A DNA stretch of 64,000 nucleotides from NCBI GenBank assembly GCA_947177185.1, contig CAMWTJ010000005.1, positions 36,959 to 100,958 of the forward strand, written 5' to 3'. The position numbers were made by a program, and so were the translations under genes. The stretch comes from an uncultured Porphyromonadaceae bacterium (GTDB lineage Bacteria > Bacteroidota > Bacteroidia > Bacteroidales > Muribaculaceae). Below, in pieces: positions 43,291 to 52,122 of the stretch (positions are counted from its first letter, which is position 1; every line of letters starts with the position of its first letter). The notes beneath the pieces are model-generated. The model did not search any database, was not told where the DNA came from, and saw nothing but the letters and a program-made list of their open reading frames with translations.

Positions 43291-43827
43291 TTACACCGAC
43301 TTTCCCAAATCATAGGCCGCGGCCAGTGAGCTGTGGCCGGATATCTCGCCGGGGTCTGTCACACCGCCGGCAAACACGGTTCCGGCCAGGCGTGCGCGGT
43401 CGAAGCACTCTATCCAGCCTTCAAGCCCGTGCGTGGCGCGTTCCGGCACCGATGCCTCATCCTCTGCGGCGCTGGTCAGAAGGTATATGTCAGTGAAGCG
43501 ATAGTCGCCCCCGAAAAGCGGATTTGCGCGGTCGAGCAGAGTCTTCATCTGTCCGCACATCTCATAATAATATATGGGGGTGGCGAACGCTATGGCATCG
43601 GCATCGTGCATCTTTGCTATTATTCCGGCAGCGTCGTCGTCGATCACGCATTTCCCGGTTTTCACACACGAAAGACAGCCTACGCAGAAGCGCAGATTTT
43701 TGTCGCGGAGAGTTACATGCTCTACATCGCATCCGGCGTCCGATGCACCACGGCCAAAGGCCATGGCCAGTTCGTGCGAGTTGCTGCGTGCGCGCAGACT
43801 CGTCGATATTACAAGTATTTTTTTCAT
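43291..43827 (-). CDS. Flavodoxin-like NADPH-dependent FMN reductase
   Basis: This 178-residue protein has the FMN-reductase fold: ILVISTSLRARSNSHELAMA (phosphate-binding loop), and a Cys-rich insert CVGCLSCVKTGKCVIDDDAA like the iron-sulfur-type insert of iron-sulfur flavoproteins. IAFATPIYYYEMCGQMKTLL (FMN loop) follows. The CxxCxxC-like segment could hold a cluster or a redox disulfide. It is the last gene of a minus-strand trio with an O-acetyltransferase (36-nt gap) and a hydrolase, opposite an AraC regulator. The substrate is unknown. Confidence 0.88.
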   Translation of the reverse strand: MKKILVISTSLRARSNSHELAMAFGRGASDAGCDVEHVTLRDKNLRFCVGCLSCVKTGKCVIDDDAAGIIAKMHDADAIAFATPIYYYEMCGQMKTLLDRANPLFGGDYRFTDIYLLTSAAEDEASVPERATHGLEGWIECFDRARLAGTVFAGGVTDPGEISGHSSLAAAYDLGKSV

Positions 43828-43863
43828 ATTCGTATTCTATGGTTGGTTTTGTCGCGACTGCAT

Positions 43864-44427
43864 CTAAATGGTTTTTATCACAGCGGCAGGAACGCCGGCC
43901 ACGACAGTGCGGGGCGGAACGTCCTTGTTTACGACCGCACCAGCCGCAAGTATCGCACCTTCGCCGATGGTGACGCCCTGCAGTATGGTGACGTTGGCGC
44001 CAATCCATACCTTGTCGCCGATTTCCACCGGGGCAGGTATCATGTCGCCGCGGCGCTCCGGCTCCATGACGTGGTTCAGAGTGGCTATCACGCAGTTGTG
44101 GCCTACAAGCACATCGTCGCCGATGGTTATGCCTCCCTGGTCCTGGAATTTACAGCCCGAGTTGATAAACACGCCTTTTCCGATGCGTATGTTTTTGCCG
44201 CAGTCGGTGTAAAACGGAGGAAACAGGCCGAAGCTCTCGTGGATTTCAGTGCCCGTAAGTTCCGACATCAAGGCTATGATTTCGTCCCGGGTGTGATAGG
44301 CATTGTTTATCTCCATGGTGATGCGTATGGCCTCCTGGCTGAGAGAGTGCATCTTTTCATGAATCGGGCTTCCGGCAGGGATTAGCCTGCCGGAGCGCAT
44401 GATTTCTATAAATTCAGCAGTTGTCAT
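43864..44427 (-). CDS. Hexapeptide-repeat O-acetyltransferase (Maa/LacA-like)
   Basis: This 187-residue protein starts at MTTAEFIEIMRSGRLIPAGS. The N-terminal helical pair (SLSQEAIRITMEINNAYHTR) is followed by a left-handed beta-helix of hexapeptide repeats (IRIGKGVFINSGCKFQDQGG, ITIGDDVLVGHNCVIATLNH, VWIGANVTILQGVTIGEGAI). It ends in AGVPAAVIKTI. The catalytic His is probably in LVGHNCVIATLNH. It transfers acetyl from acetyl-CoA to a sugar or similar hydroxyl. It is 4 nt downstream of the hydrolase gene and is co-transcribed. Confidence 0.9.
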   Translation of the reverse strand: MTTAEFIEIMRSGRLIPAGSPIHEKMHSLSQEAIRITMEINNAYHTRDEIIALMSELTGTEIHESFGLFPPFYTDCGKNIRIGKGVFINSGCKFQDQGGITIGDDVLVGHNCVIATLNHVMEPERRGDMIPAPVEIGDKVWIGANVTILQGVTIGEGAILAAGAVVNKDVPPRTVVAGVPAAVIKTI

Positions 44428-44431
44428 ATGC

Positions 44432-45514
44432 TCAGTCGCGCTCGGGCATCCACGTGGTGAAAAACGCCGCGATACGGTCCATCGGTATTTTGTCAAGATT
44501 GTCGTAGAGATCGCAGTGGCTTGCGCCGTCCACTATGAGAAGCTCTTTGTTGTCGCCGTTGAGGAGTTTGAACGTGTCTTCTCCGAAATAGCGCGAGTGT
44601 GCGTTTGCGCCGTGCACAATCATCACCGCGTTGTCAAGTTCGCCGGCATATTCAAAGAACTTGAAATTCATGAACGGCAGGGCAGAGGTGGTGTTCCATC
44701 CGTCGGTGGAGTTGCCCGAACGCTCGTGGTATCCGCGCGGAGTCTTATAGTAGTCGTAATAGTCCTTTACAAACTGCGGGGCATCTTCAGGCAGAGGGTC
44801 GACCACGCCTCCGGCGCGCTGATATCGGCCTTCGGCATAGTCGGCGGTGCGCCGGGCAGCCAGGGCCGCGCGTGCAGCGTTGCGTTTTTCCTTTGAGTCG
44901 TCGGCATCGAAATAGCCGTTGGCGGTCACGCGGGTCATGTCGTACATGGTAGATGCCACGGTGGCCTTGATGCGCGGGTCGTTGATTGCGGCCTGAATCG
45001 CGATGCCTCCCCAGCCGCAGATGCCGAGTATGCCGATGCGCTCAGGATTCACCGAAGGGTGCGTGGCGAGAAAATCCATTGCGGCCGAGAAATCCTCGGT
45101 GTTGATGTCGGGAGAGGCCACACGCCGCGGCCGGCCTCCGCTTTCTCCAGTAAAGGAAGGGTCGAACGCTATGGTCAGGAAACCACGCTCGGCCAGCTGC
45201 TGCGCATAGAGGCCCGAGCTCTGCTCTTTCACGGCGCCGAACGGTCCGCTGACGGCGATGGCCGGCAGCTTGCCGACGGTGCTTCGGGGTGTGTACATGT
45301 CGGCTGCTATGGTGATGCCGTAGCGGTTGACAAAAGTCACCTTTCGGTGGTCCACTTTGTCGCTCTGTCGAAACACTTTGTCCCAGTCGCCGGAGAGTGC
45401 GAGCTGCTCGCAGGGGGCGAGGGAGGTGTCGGTGTTTTTATTAATCATAGTCTGTGAGTTTAACATAAATATTCCTGAAATATAAAAGGACAACAGAAGT
45501 GCTGCTTTTTTCAT
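44432..45514 (-). CDS. Exported alpha/beta hydrolase with cysteine elbow
   Basis: This 360-residue protein starts at MKKAALLLSFYISGIFMLNS (signal peptide). The core is an alpha/beta hydrolase: AIAVSGPFGAVKEQSSGLYA (oxyanion region), FLTIAFDPSFTGESGG, nucleophile elbow IGILGICGWGGIAIQAAIND, and the C-terminal catalytic His in VDGASHCDLYDNLDKIP. The nucleophile position is Cys (GICGWG) where most relatives have Ser, as in dienelactone-hydrolase and YcjY-type enzymes. It is the first gene of the trio opposite the AraC gene, with a -7 box TAACTTTG on the minus strand at 45554-45561. The substrate is unknown. Confidence 0.87.
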   Translation of the reverse strand: MKKAALLLSFYISGIFMLNSQTMINKNTDTSLAPCEQLALSGDWDKVFRQSDKVDHRKVTFVNRYGITIAADMYTPRSTVGKLPAIAVSGPFGAVKEQSSGLYAQQLAERGFLTIAFDPSFTGESGGRPRRVASPDINTEDFSAAMDFLATHPSVNPERIGILGICGWGGIAIQAAINDPRIKATVASTMYDMTRVTANGYFDADDSKEKRNAARAALAARRTADYAEGRYQRAGGVVDPLPEDAPQFVKDYYDYYKTPRGYHERSGNSTDGWNTTSALPFMNFKFFEYAGELDNAVMIVHGANAHSRYFGEDTFKLLNGDNKELLIVDGASHCDLYDNLDKIPMDRIAAFFTTWMPERD

Positions 45515-45659
45515 AGTGTACCGTGTTGGTGCGATTAATCGGTTTGACGGATGCAAAGTTAACAAGTAAAACAGGCCGCAGCATACCACGATTATGGTTA
45601 AGCAGACCTAAATCGCCGCGAGGATAATATTTGAATGAAAAATTGATTATTTTTGCAGC

Positions 45660-46571
45660 ATGAAACAGGATGCAAAAATAGTAAAGCTCGACTCAATAGA
45701 CGCTTACAACAAACTCTACGGACTGGAAACACTCCACCCGCTGGTGACGGTGATCAATCTCAAGGAGGCAACCCGCACGGTGAACCATATATGGATGGAC
45801 TACGGCGTGTATGCCCTGTATCTTAAAAATGACGTAAACTGCACACTTAAATATGGCCGACAGCCATACGACTATCAGGAGGGTACAGTGGTGAGCTTTT
45901 CTCCGGGTCACCTCATCGGTGTGGAAATGGACAAAGACGTGATAGCCCCGGACGTGGTAGGACTCATGTTTCATCCCGACCTTATTTATGGCACGCCGCT
46001 CGCCGGCAAAATCAAGAATTACAGTTTCTTCGACTATTCGCAGCGTGAGGCGCTGCACCTGTCGGCAGAGGAGCGCGCACTGTTTGAGGAGTGTCTGCAA
46101 CGCATAAAGAGTGAGATTAAGCATCCTGTGGACAAGCATACCGCGGAAATCGTGGCAAGCCATATACAGGTGCTGCTCGACTATCTCAGCCGCTTTTACG
46201 AACGGCAGTTTATCACCCGGCGGAAAGTCAACTCCGACACGCTGAACAAATTCGAACAGGCGCTGAAAAGATACTACACCGACGGTCACGGCAAGGACGG
46301 AGTGCCCACGGTGAATTATTTTGCCGATATAGTGAATCTTACTCCAGGCTATTTCGGCGACCTCGTGAAGAGGGAAACCGGCAAGACCGCTCAGGAAATC
46401 ATAGCGCTGAGAATCATTGAATCGGCCAAAGAGCGGCTGTCGCGCACCGACGACGATATCAGCATCATAGCGTATGATTTAGGCTTCCAGTATCCGCAGC
46501 ACTTCTCAAGGATGTTCAGGCGCCAGACAGGAATTAGCCCATCGCAATTCCGTGAAAAAGCGCGTGTGTGA
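45660..46571 (+). CDS. AraC-family transcriptional regulator
   Basis: This 303-residue regulator has a sensor domain of cupin type (about residues 20-170, VVSFSPGHLIGVEMDKDVIA) and a C-terminal double helix-turn-helix. The latter shows TVNYFADIVNLTPGYFGDLV, KRETGKTAQEIIALRIIESA, and the family signature DISIIAYDLGFQYPQHFSRM followed by FRRQTGISPSQFR. It is divergent from the hydrolase/acetyltransferase/reductase operon across a 145-nt gap, so it probably controls it. A -7-like TATTTTTG at 45648-45655 gives a nearly leaderless transcript (4 nt before ATG). Confidence 0.94.
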   Translation: MKQDAKIVKLDSIDAYNKLYGLETLHPLVTVINLKEATRTVNHIWMDYGVYALYLKNDVNCTLKYGRQPYDYQEGTVVSFSPGHLIGVEMDKDVIAPDVVGLMFHPDLIYGTPLAGKIKNYSFFDYSQREALHLSAEERALFEECLQRIKSEIKHPVDKHTAEIVASHIQVLLDYLSRFYERQFITRRKVNSDTLNKFEQALKRYYTDGHGKDGVPTVNYFADIVNLTPGYFGDLVKRETGKTAQEIIALRIIESAKERLSRTDDDISIIAYDLGFQYPQHFSRMFRRQTGISPSQFREKARV

Positions 46572-46587
46572 GGCCCGGCAAGACCAT

Positions 46588-46803
46588 TTATTTTTTGAAC
46601 CGTTTTTCAATCAGTGCGAATAAGACCGGCCCGAATGTACCTGCCATCGCACCTGCAAATCCTATAACCACGTACTCGCGCCAGCCTGCGAACCAGCTCT
46701 GATGAAAAACGAGGCCAACAAAGAGGTTAATTAAATAGCAGGCGCCGACCATTGCGGCGAATACAATGCTAAAAGCAAGGAAATAGACGACAATTCTTTT
46801 CAT
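46588..46803 (-). CDS. Small two-span membrane protein
   Basis: This 71-residue protein has two membrane helices (IVVYFLAFSIVFAAMVGACY and EYVVIGFAGAMAGTFGPVLF) joined by a short loop with Trp residues, and a basic C-terminus (EKRFKK). It converges on the AraC gene with 16 nt between. No family is recognised; the composition and positive-inside pattern support a real gene. Confidence 0.65.
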   Translation of the reverse strand: MKRIVVYFLAFSIVFAAMVGACYLINLFVGLVFHQSWFAGWREYVVIGFAGAMAGTFGPVLFALIEKRFKK

Positions 46804-46875
46804 ATCAGACTAAACGGCAGTTTGAGAAATCAATGCAAAGATAGCGTTTTTTTTCAACTCTGCGCACTGAGCTCT

Positions 46876-46909
46876 AAAAAATGCCCCGGAGATGCTTTCC
46901 CCGGGGCAT
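46876..46909 (-). terminator. Intrinsic terminator of the B12 operon
   Basis: Read on the minus strand, ATGCCCCGG and CCGGGGCAT pair as a perfect 9-bp stem with an 11-nt loop, followed by T5. It begins 5 nt after the stop of the last operon gene. Confidence 0.9.
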
Positions 46910-46914
46910 GTGCT

Positions 46915-48315
46915 TTATTTGATAAGAACCTTTCGCGCCGTGTTGAAGGAGCGCCATATGTATATGCCCGGTGATATTCCGCGCCATGCGCCATAATCGA
47001 CAGACTCTTTTACAAGCATGCCGTTGATGGTGTACAGATTGCCGGTCGTGCATGTAGCATCCGCCGAAATATCATCAATTCCTGACAACTTGCCGCTTTG
47101 CGGGAACAACGGCAACGACGGGAACCAATAATTCATAATCATTTCGTAGTCGCGGATTTTTTCGCCGTGAGCGGAATAGCGCCTCGTGATGTAAGTCGGA
47201 GTTCCGAACTCATGGTAAAGCGCCATGTAAATATCGTCGGTCACGGGATGCACGCCTATCGCGCAGCCATACAGCTTCCAGTTGGCTCCCTCTTCTTCCA
47301 AATCTATAAACAACGATTGCTCACGGGTGTCGCAGTCGAATTTGTAGATTTTGGTGCCTGTAAACCATCTGTTCGGTCCGCCTTTCCAGTAAAGGCAATT
47401 CTGAACAGTCGAGGCCACAAACGCATCCGGGGTCCATGCATACCATGAGTTGGAAGGGGGATACATGCCTTCCGGGATGTCGATTATTTCGTAGGCCAGC
47501 GTGGCGGGATCAAGCCGGACAAGGTGGTTCAGAAATGCGCCTGTGCCCTGGAGATTCTTTGCTACAGAAAGCCACAGGAATCCGTCTTTGGACTTTACGA
47601 TTGAGCCGATTCCGGCTCCTTCCTGTACGATATCCATCGAAATCACATTGACCACATCGTCTTTCGCGGGGTCGACCACGAGAAGTCCGTATTGCTGATG
47701 CGCCACAAAGACTTTTCCGGCCGCCGACACCATCATCCCGGACTGACCGTGATACAGGGAGCCGGTGGGGTCTGTGTTGGGCTTGTCGTTGTCGCCTCCC
47801 GCATTGGGGTTGGCAGAGCCTTCGACCTGGCCTGTGACGGTATAGGTGTCAAGGTCGAAAATCCAGACGCCATTGCTTGTGGAGATGTAGCCTTTGTGTT
47901 CGTCGACGCCGAGAAAACCTCGTCCGTCGCACTGTGCTCCCGACGGGTCTATCTGGCTCTGCTGGTGGAGGATTTTCATTGTCTTGGCGTCGGCCACAGT
48001 GATACGGCCGCCGGTTATGGTCGCTCCCGGGTCCTTGTCCTGTTTGGCAATCAGATACAGCCGGTCATGCCAGATAGCTCCGTACTGATTCGTGCAGCCG
48101 AGTTCTTTGCCCGGGTTCTCGGCCTGGATAATGCGATATTTCCAGTAATTGCCGTCGGGGTCGTCAGGCAAAAGATAATTGACTGTGGAGTTCTGGTGAC
48201 CGTACCAGTCCTCGTTCACCCAGACAATGCCTTCGGTATAATCCGCCTCCTGAGCGGCAATGGCCGGAGCCATTGCCGCCAGTATGGCGAAAGAAGCTAT
48301 AAGCGCCCGTTTCAT
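46915..48315 (-). CDS. DUF5074 beta-propeller surface protein with sorting tail
   Basis: This is a 466-residue protein with an Sec signal (RALIASFAILAAMAPAIAAQ). Residues ~25-400 form a DUF5074/YncE-like propeller (YTEGIVWVNEDWYGHQNSTV; ELGCTNQYGAIWHDRLYLIA; RITVADAKTMKILHQQSQID; DGRGFLGVDEHKGYISTSNG). The last ~70 residues (TTGNLYTINGMLVKESVDYG ... ARKVLIK) look like a T9SS type A C-terminal sorting domain. It overlaps the gene before it by 4 nt and is the last gene of the riboswitch-controlled operon. It matches the propeller region of that upstream protein closely. A role in corrinoid capture outside the cell is inferred. Confidence 0.82.
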   Translation of the reverse strand: MKRALIASFAILAAMAPAIAAQEADYTEGIVWVNEDWYGHQNSTVNYLLPDDPDGNYWKYRIIQAENPGKELGCTNQYGAIWHDRLYLIAKQDKDPGATITGGRITVADAKTMKILHQQSQIDPSGAQCDGRGFLGVDEHKGYISTSNGVWIFDLDTYTVTGQVEGSANPNAGGDNDKPNTDPTGSLYHGQSGMMVSAAGKVFVAHQQYGLLVVDPAKDDVVNVISMDIVQEGAGIGSIVKSKDGFLWLSVAKNLQGTGAFLNHLVRLDPATLAYEIIDIPEGMYPPSNSWYAWTPDAFVASTVQNCLYWKGGPNRWFTGTKIYKFDCDTREQSLFIDLEEEGANWKLYGCAIGVHPVTDDIYMALYHEFGTPTYITRRYSAHGEKIRDYEMIMNYWFPSLPLFPQSGKLSGIDDISADATCTTGNLYTINGMLVKESVDYGAWRGISPGIYIWRSFNTARKVLIK

Positions 48316-51300
48316 TTGCGAATGATTACTTTGGTGCTTATGTTGGTGTCGGAGCTCACAATATAGATGCCATTGTGCGAGCCGAAGTCGAACACATATT
48401 CATCAGCGTCGACATCAAATGATGCGACCTTGCGTCCTGCCACATCATAAATGCTGAAATTGTGGCCGTTGAAACCGCTGATTAATATACGCTGACCATC
48501 GCAGGAAATCGAATTGCCCTCGCCTTGGATGTCGTCTATGCCGGTGGCGGTTTTGCGGACGTTTACGGCCACAGTCTTACTTACCGTGCGGCCGTTGGAT
48601 TCGGCTGCAAGAGTGAAATAATGAGTGCCTGCGGATACGGGAGAAACAGTCAGTTTTCTTCCCTCAAGAGAAACGGCGGCATGTGCCGATGTGGTGTTGT
48701 CGTCGTTCACGGCAGCCGGAGTATCAATAAGGGAGAGCTTGATGTTGGCATCGATATTGTCGGCGTCGGTTACAAGTTCCGTGAGGTCTAATGTCAGGTC
48801 GTCGTCGGAAACGCTCATCGTAATGTCGTCAACATTTATCGACGCGTCATGCTTGTCGGGGAAAATAGCAAACGCCTGGAACCAGTAGTACGGCCTGAGG
48901 GCAATCGTGCGAAGGATTTCGCCGGTTTCGGGATTGATAAAGTGAGTCCAGTTGTAACGATAATGGCCCGATGCCGAATCTTCGGTAGTCATCACAATAA
49001 GCTCGCCCGAGCGGTCGTCGTAGCGGAGAGTGCCGTAGGTCTTCTGCTTTACACGGGCGTTGGAGCCTGCAAGGTTAGCCGTTCCCATGTCAAAGACAAG
49101 CTTGACATCGCCCGGGTCTGTGCCAACCTCCCAGCAATAATACTTGTCTTTCGAAGAACCTCCGGCTATTCCGCCTCCGGCCGAGAACCATATGGCATTA
49201 CGGCTGTGGCTGCCTACAAAGGGAGTGTTGCGCCACGCTCCCCACGAGCAAGTGGGATAGGCGACAGTGGCCGGGAACGTTACACTCAGGTCTTCATTCT
49301 CTTCAAGTGTCAGCGGGTCGATGCAGGTGAAACGCGCGCAGCCGTCGGCTACGGAGGCAATCCATACATTTCCGTCGGCGGTCTGCGTGATACCCTGTAC
49401 GGTAGTCATGGGATATTGCTTTACAACCCGGTCCGTTTCGATATCAATGGCAAACGCGCCGGTGTTCTGCTTGATGCCGAACACATATTTTCCGGCATGT
49501 ACCATATCGCCTGTCTGACCTGAATACAGGTCGGCTCCTGCGCTGCCGGATTCATCAAAGTCCGTAATCTTGCCGCTAACCTTGACCTCGTCGAGGTCTA
49601 TTATGTAGATGCCATTTGAGGAGCTGACGTAGGCCTTGGACGGAGTGGCGCCTACCACGGCACGGCCATCGGAGCTGCGTGCATCATCGCCGAAAATCAG
49701 GTCGTCGATCGAACCGATACGCTTCAGCGTTTTTGCATCGGCAACGACTACGCGTCCTCCGCCGGGCAGCGGGTCGCCGGCGTCGACTGCCTGCTTTGAT
49801 ATAGCAATTAACTTTCCGGCCCAGATAGCGGCATACTGTGAGGTGCATCCGAACGACATGCCCGGATTTTCGCGCTCATATACCTGATACATCATTTCGC
49901 CCTCGGGAGTGATGTAGTTCATGCCTCCGTTGGTGTGTCCGAACCATTCCTCGTTGATAACGAGAGTACCGTCGGTGTAGCCGTTTTCAAGCGGCGTATG
50001 GTCCTGCTCCTCAACCCTTACGGTATAGGTTTTCGTTACATTGCTGCCATCGGTCGAAGCCAGGGTCAAGGTACATTCGCCGGCACGATGTCCGCTAAGC
50101 TCATAGAACTGTATACGGGTGTTGTTTTCGTCCCAATAGTTAACCTTGTACATCGTAGCGATAAAGTCGTCTTTCGCCGTACCATTGCCCGAGAGTGTCA
50201 CGTCAAAATCAGGGATGTCGGCATCGGCCGGTGTGACATTTGCAATAACACCGAGCATTTGTTTGGGATTGAGCACAATCACATCGCCCTCAACATCCTT
50301 TATTGAAAGATCGGTGACGGGATGCCGCAGGGCGGACACGACATCAAACGACGCGCTCACTTCAGGATTCCAGACAGATGCAACCGTAATGGTGGCGCTG
50401 CCGGCAGTCTTGGTGGTCTTGAACGCAGTGGCGCTTGCGGTGACAATCTTAGTGTCGCTCGACTTGTAGGTCAGGGCCGTGTATGTGGCGTCGGCCGGAG
50501 AAAGAATCATCTCGTTTTTGATAGTCGAGTTCAAGGGCGCATCAACAGAAGACTCTGCAAACGTGATGCTTTCGAGAGGAATTTCGGGCGGCAGCAGTGT
50601 GAAGCGGCAAACATTGCTATAGGAATAGGTAGCTCCCTTGCCGGTGCGTACGCGTACGTGCATGTAAACATCGCCTGCTTTATTTCCGGCATAGGTCAGC
50701 ATGCCGAGCGTCGAGGCCGACGTAGACACGGATTTCACTATATCGCTGGAGTTGCTGCTGTGTGTCGCTTTGTCGTCGTTGCGTCGATACCACATATAGT
50801 TAATAGCATCGTAGCTGGCGGCGCGCTGCACGAATACCGGGATATAGCATGCTTCATCCGCGAGTGCGACGGTCATGTGGTCAGGTATCACAGCTGTTTC
50901 GGTGCCGGCAACAGGCATATACAGCAAATAGTCCGGCGTGGCAGGCTCTCCGCAGGAGAGTACCACACAGTCCTCATACTCGGTAAGTGTCCAATCGCCT
51001 TCGGCCGAAGCGTCGGAGCCCGAGTTGTTGAACACGCCGTCGCCGTCGGCGTCGATGCTGAGCAGGGTACCCTCGACAGAGAACGCCGCGTCTTTGTCAA
51101 GATATTCGAGGACCTCGCTTGCCGACGGTAACAGAGAGTTGAAGTTCAGGCGAAGAATCACATTGTCAATTTTCTGATTATTGCCGAACCTGACAACAAG
51201 AGGCATGGACTGTCCTCCCTGTCCGATATTCCTGACGCATTTGGCAGGGTCTATGCCTTGTTCAAGAAGTTTTTCGGGCATATAGATTATCTCGCCGCTT

Positions 51301-52088
51301 TCGCATGGCGCTATGCCTTCGCCCATGCCGCCTACCTGAGCCTGGTCGAACTGCGTGAAGCTCCATCCGTCCACGGCTCCGTCTTTAAGCTTGCGGCCGG
51401 AGAAGCCGCTGCCGGAGTACATCCAGTCCTGAGTAGGCGTGTTGGCGCACCAATAGCTCCAGTAGCCTTCGTACCATGCCGAAAGCCATTTGGGCTCATA
51501 GGGAGTCATGCCTCCCATGGCTTCGGTTTCTTCGTCAATGTCCCAGCAGTCGTAGTCGTAGGCCGGATATCCATATTTAGCGTAATCAAACGGATGCTGG
51601 ATGTAGTGCGAACCTGCGATGGCGAGGTCGATTGCTTCCTGAGCCATTATGGGGGCGTTGTCGCCGGGAGCTTCCGTCTGCCCCATGAACGAGCTTGCGT
51701 TGTAGTAGTCGAAGTTTATGAACTCAAATTCCTTAGCCTTGTCGAAATTGAAAAAGACGTGTTTCAGGATTTCCTGGTTCAGGCTGTAGCCTACGCCGCA
51801 CAGAGTGCTGCCCATGCTGCCTGTGTACTGGGTGAGCATAGACAGACGTGCGGATTTTGCGCAGATGGCTTTCATCATCGTTTCGCCCGAAGGCTCTTCG
51901 CCATTTTCCCAGCGATAGCCCCAGACGTAGGCGTCCGAGCCATACGTATCGCCGTTATACTGAACCACCAGAGCGGCTCTGTTGGGCCCCGTGCCGGTCC
52001 AGTTTCGGATTTTGTCGAAGTCTATCGGGTGAGCTGCTGCAGTCAGTGCCGACAGACCGATAGCTAATGAGAGTAGTTTTTTTCTCAT
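48312..52088 (-). CDS. Large multidomain DUF5074 surface protein in the B12 operon
   Basis: This 1,258-residue protein starts at MRKKLLSLAIGLSALTAAAH (signal peptide). In order: an N-terminal domain of ~300 residues (FDKIRNWTGTGPNRAALVVQ, AYVWGYRWENGEEPSGETMM, LTQYTGSMGSTLCGVGYSLN); a beta-rich section; two Ig/BIG2-like domains (about 510-700, LESITFAESSVDAPLNSTIK); a DUF5074 propeller (about 700-1060, NGYTDGTLVINEEWFGHTNG); and a cadherin-like domain. A T9SS-type tail follows (FSIYDVAGRKVASFD ... TKVIIRK). It is preceded by a 34-nt gap after the lipoprotein gene and overlaps the smaller propeller gene by 4 nt. Under B12 control it is probably an extracellular corrinoid-binding or scavenging protein; no published function is known to me. 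Confidence 0.78.
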   Translation of the reverse strand: MRKKLLSLAIGLSALTAAAHPIDFDKIRNWTGTGPNRAALVVQYNGDTYGSDAYVWGYRWENGEEPSGETMMKAICAKSARLSMLTQYTGSMGSTLCGVGYSLNQEILKHVFFNFDKAKEFEFINFDYYNASSFMGQTEAPGDNAPIMAQEAIDLAIAGSHYIQHPFDYAKYGYPAYDYDCWDIDEETEAMGGMTPYEPKWLSAWYEGYWSYWCANTPTQDWMYSGSGFSGRKLKDGAVDGWSFTQFDQAQVGGMGEGIAPCESGEIIYMPEKLLEQGIDPAKCVRNIGQGGQSMPLVVRFGNNQKIDNVILRLNFNSLLPSASEVLEYLDKDAAFSVEGTLLSIDADGDGVFNNSGSDASAEGDWTLTEYEDCVVLSCGEPATPDYLLYMPVAGTETAVIPDHMTVALADEACYIPVFVQRAASYDAINYMWYRRNDDKATHSSNSSDIVKSVSTSASTLGMLTYAGNKAGDVYMHVRVRTGKGATYSYSNVCRFTLLPPEIPLESITFAESSVDAPLNSTIKNEMILSPADATYTALTYKSSDTKIVTASATAFKTTKTAGSATITVASVWNPEVSASFDVVSALRHPVTDLSIKDVEGDVIVLNPKQMLGVIANVTPADADIPDFDVTLSGNGTAKDDFIATMYKVNYWDENNTRIQFYELSGHRAGECTLTLASTDGSNVTKTYTVRVEEQDHTPLENGYTDGTLVINEEWFGHTNGGMNYITPEGEMMYQVYERENPGMSFGCTSQYAAIWAGKLIAISKQAVDAGDPLPGGGRVVVADAKTLKRIGSIDDLIFGDDARSSDGRAVVGATPSKAYVSSSNGIYIIDLDEVKVSGKITDFDESGSAGADLYSGQTGDMVHAGKYVFGIKQNTGAFAIDIETDRVVKQYPMTTVQGITQTADGNVWIASVADGCARFTCIDPLTLEENEDLSVTFPATVAYPTCSWGAWRNTPFVGSHSRNAIWFSAGGGIAGGSSKDKYYCWEVGTDPGDVKLVFDMGTANLAGSNARVKQKTYGTLRYDDRSGELIVMTTEDSASGHYRYNWTHFINPETGEILRTIALRPYYWFQAFAIFPDKHDASINVDDITMSVSDDDLTLDLTELVTDADNIDANIKLSLIDTPAAVNDDNTTSAHAAVSLEGRKLTVSPVSAGTHYFTLAAESNGRTVSKTVAVNVRKTATGIDDIQGEGNSISCDGQRILISGFNGHNFSIYDVAGRKVASFDVDADEYVFDFGSHNGIYIVSSDTNISTKVIIRK

Positions 52089-52122
52089 GATTGGTTTATA
52101 ATATTGTTGGTTAAACACGATT

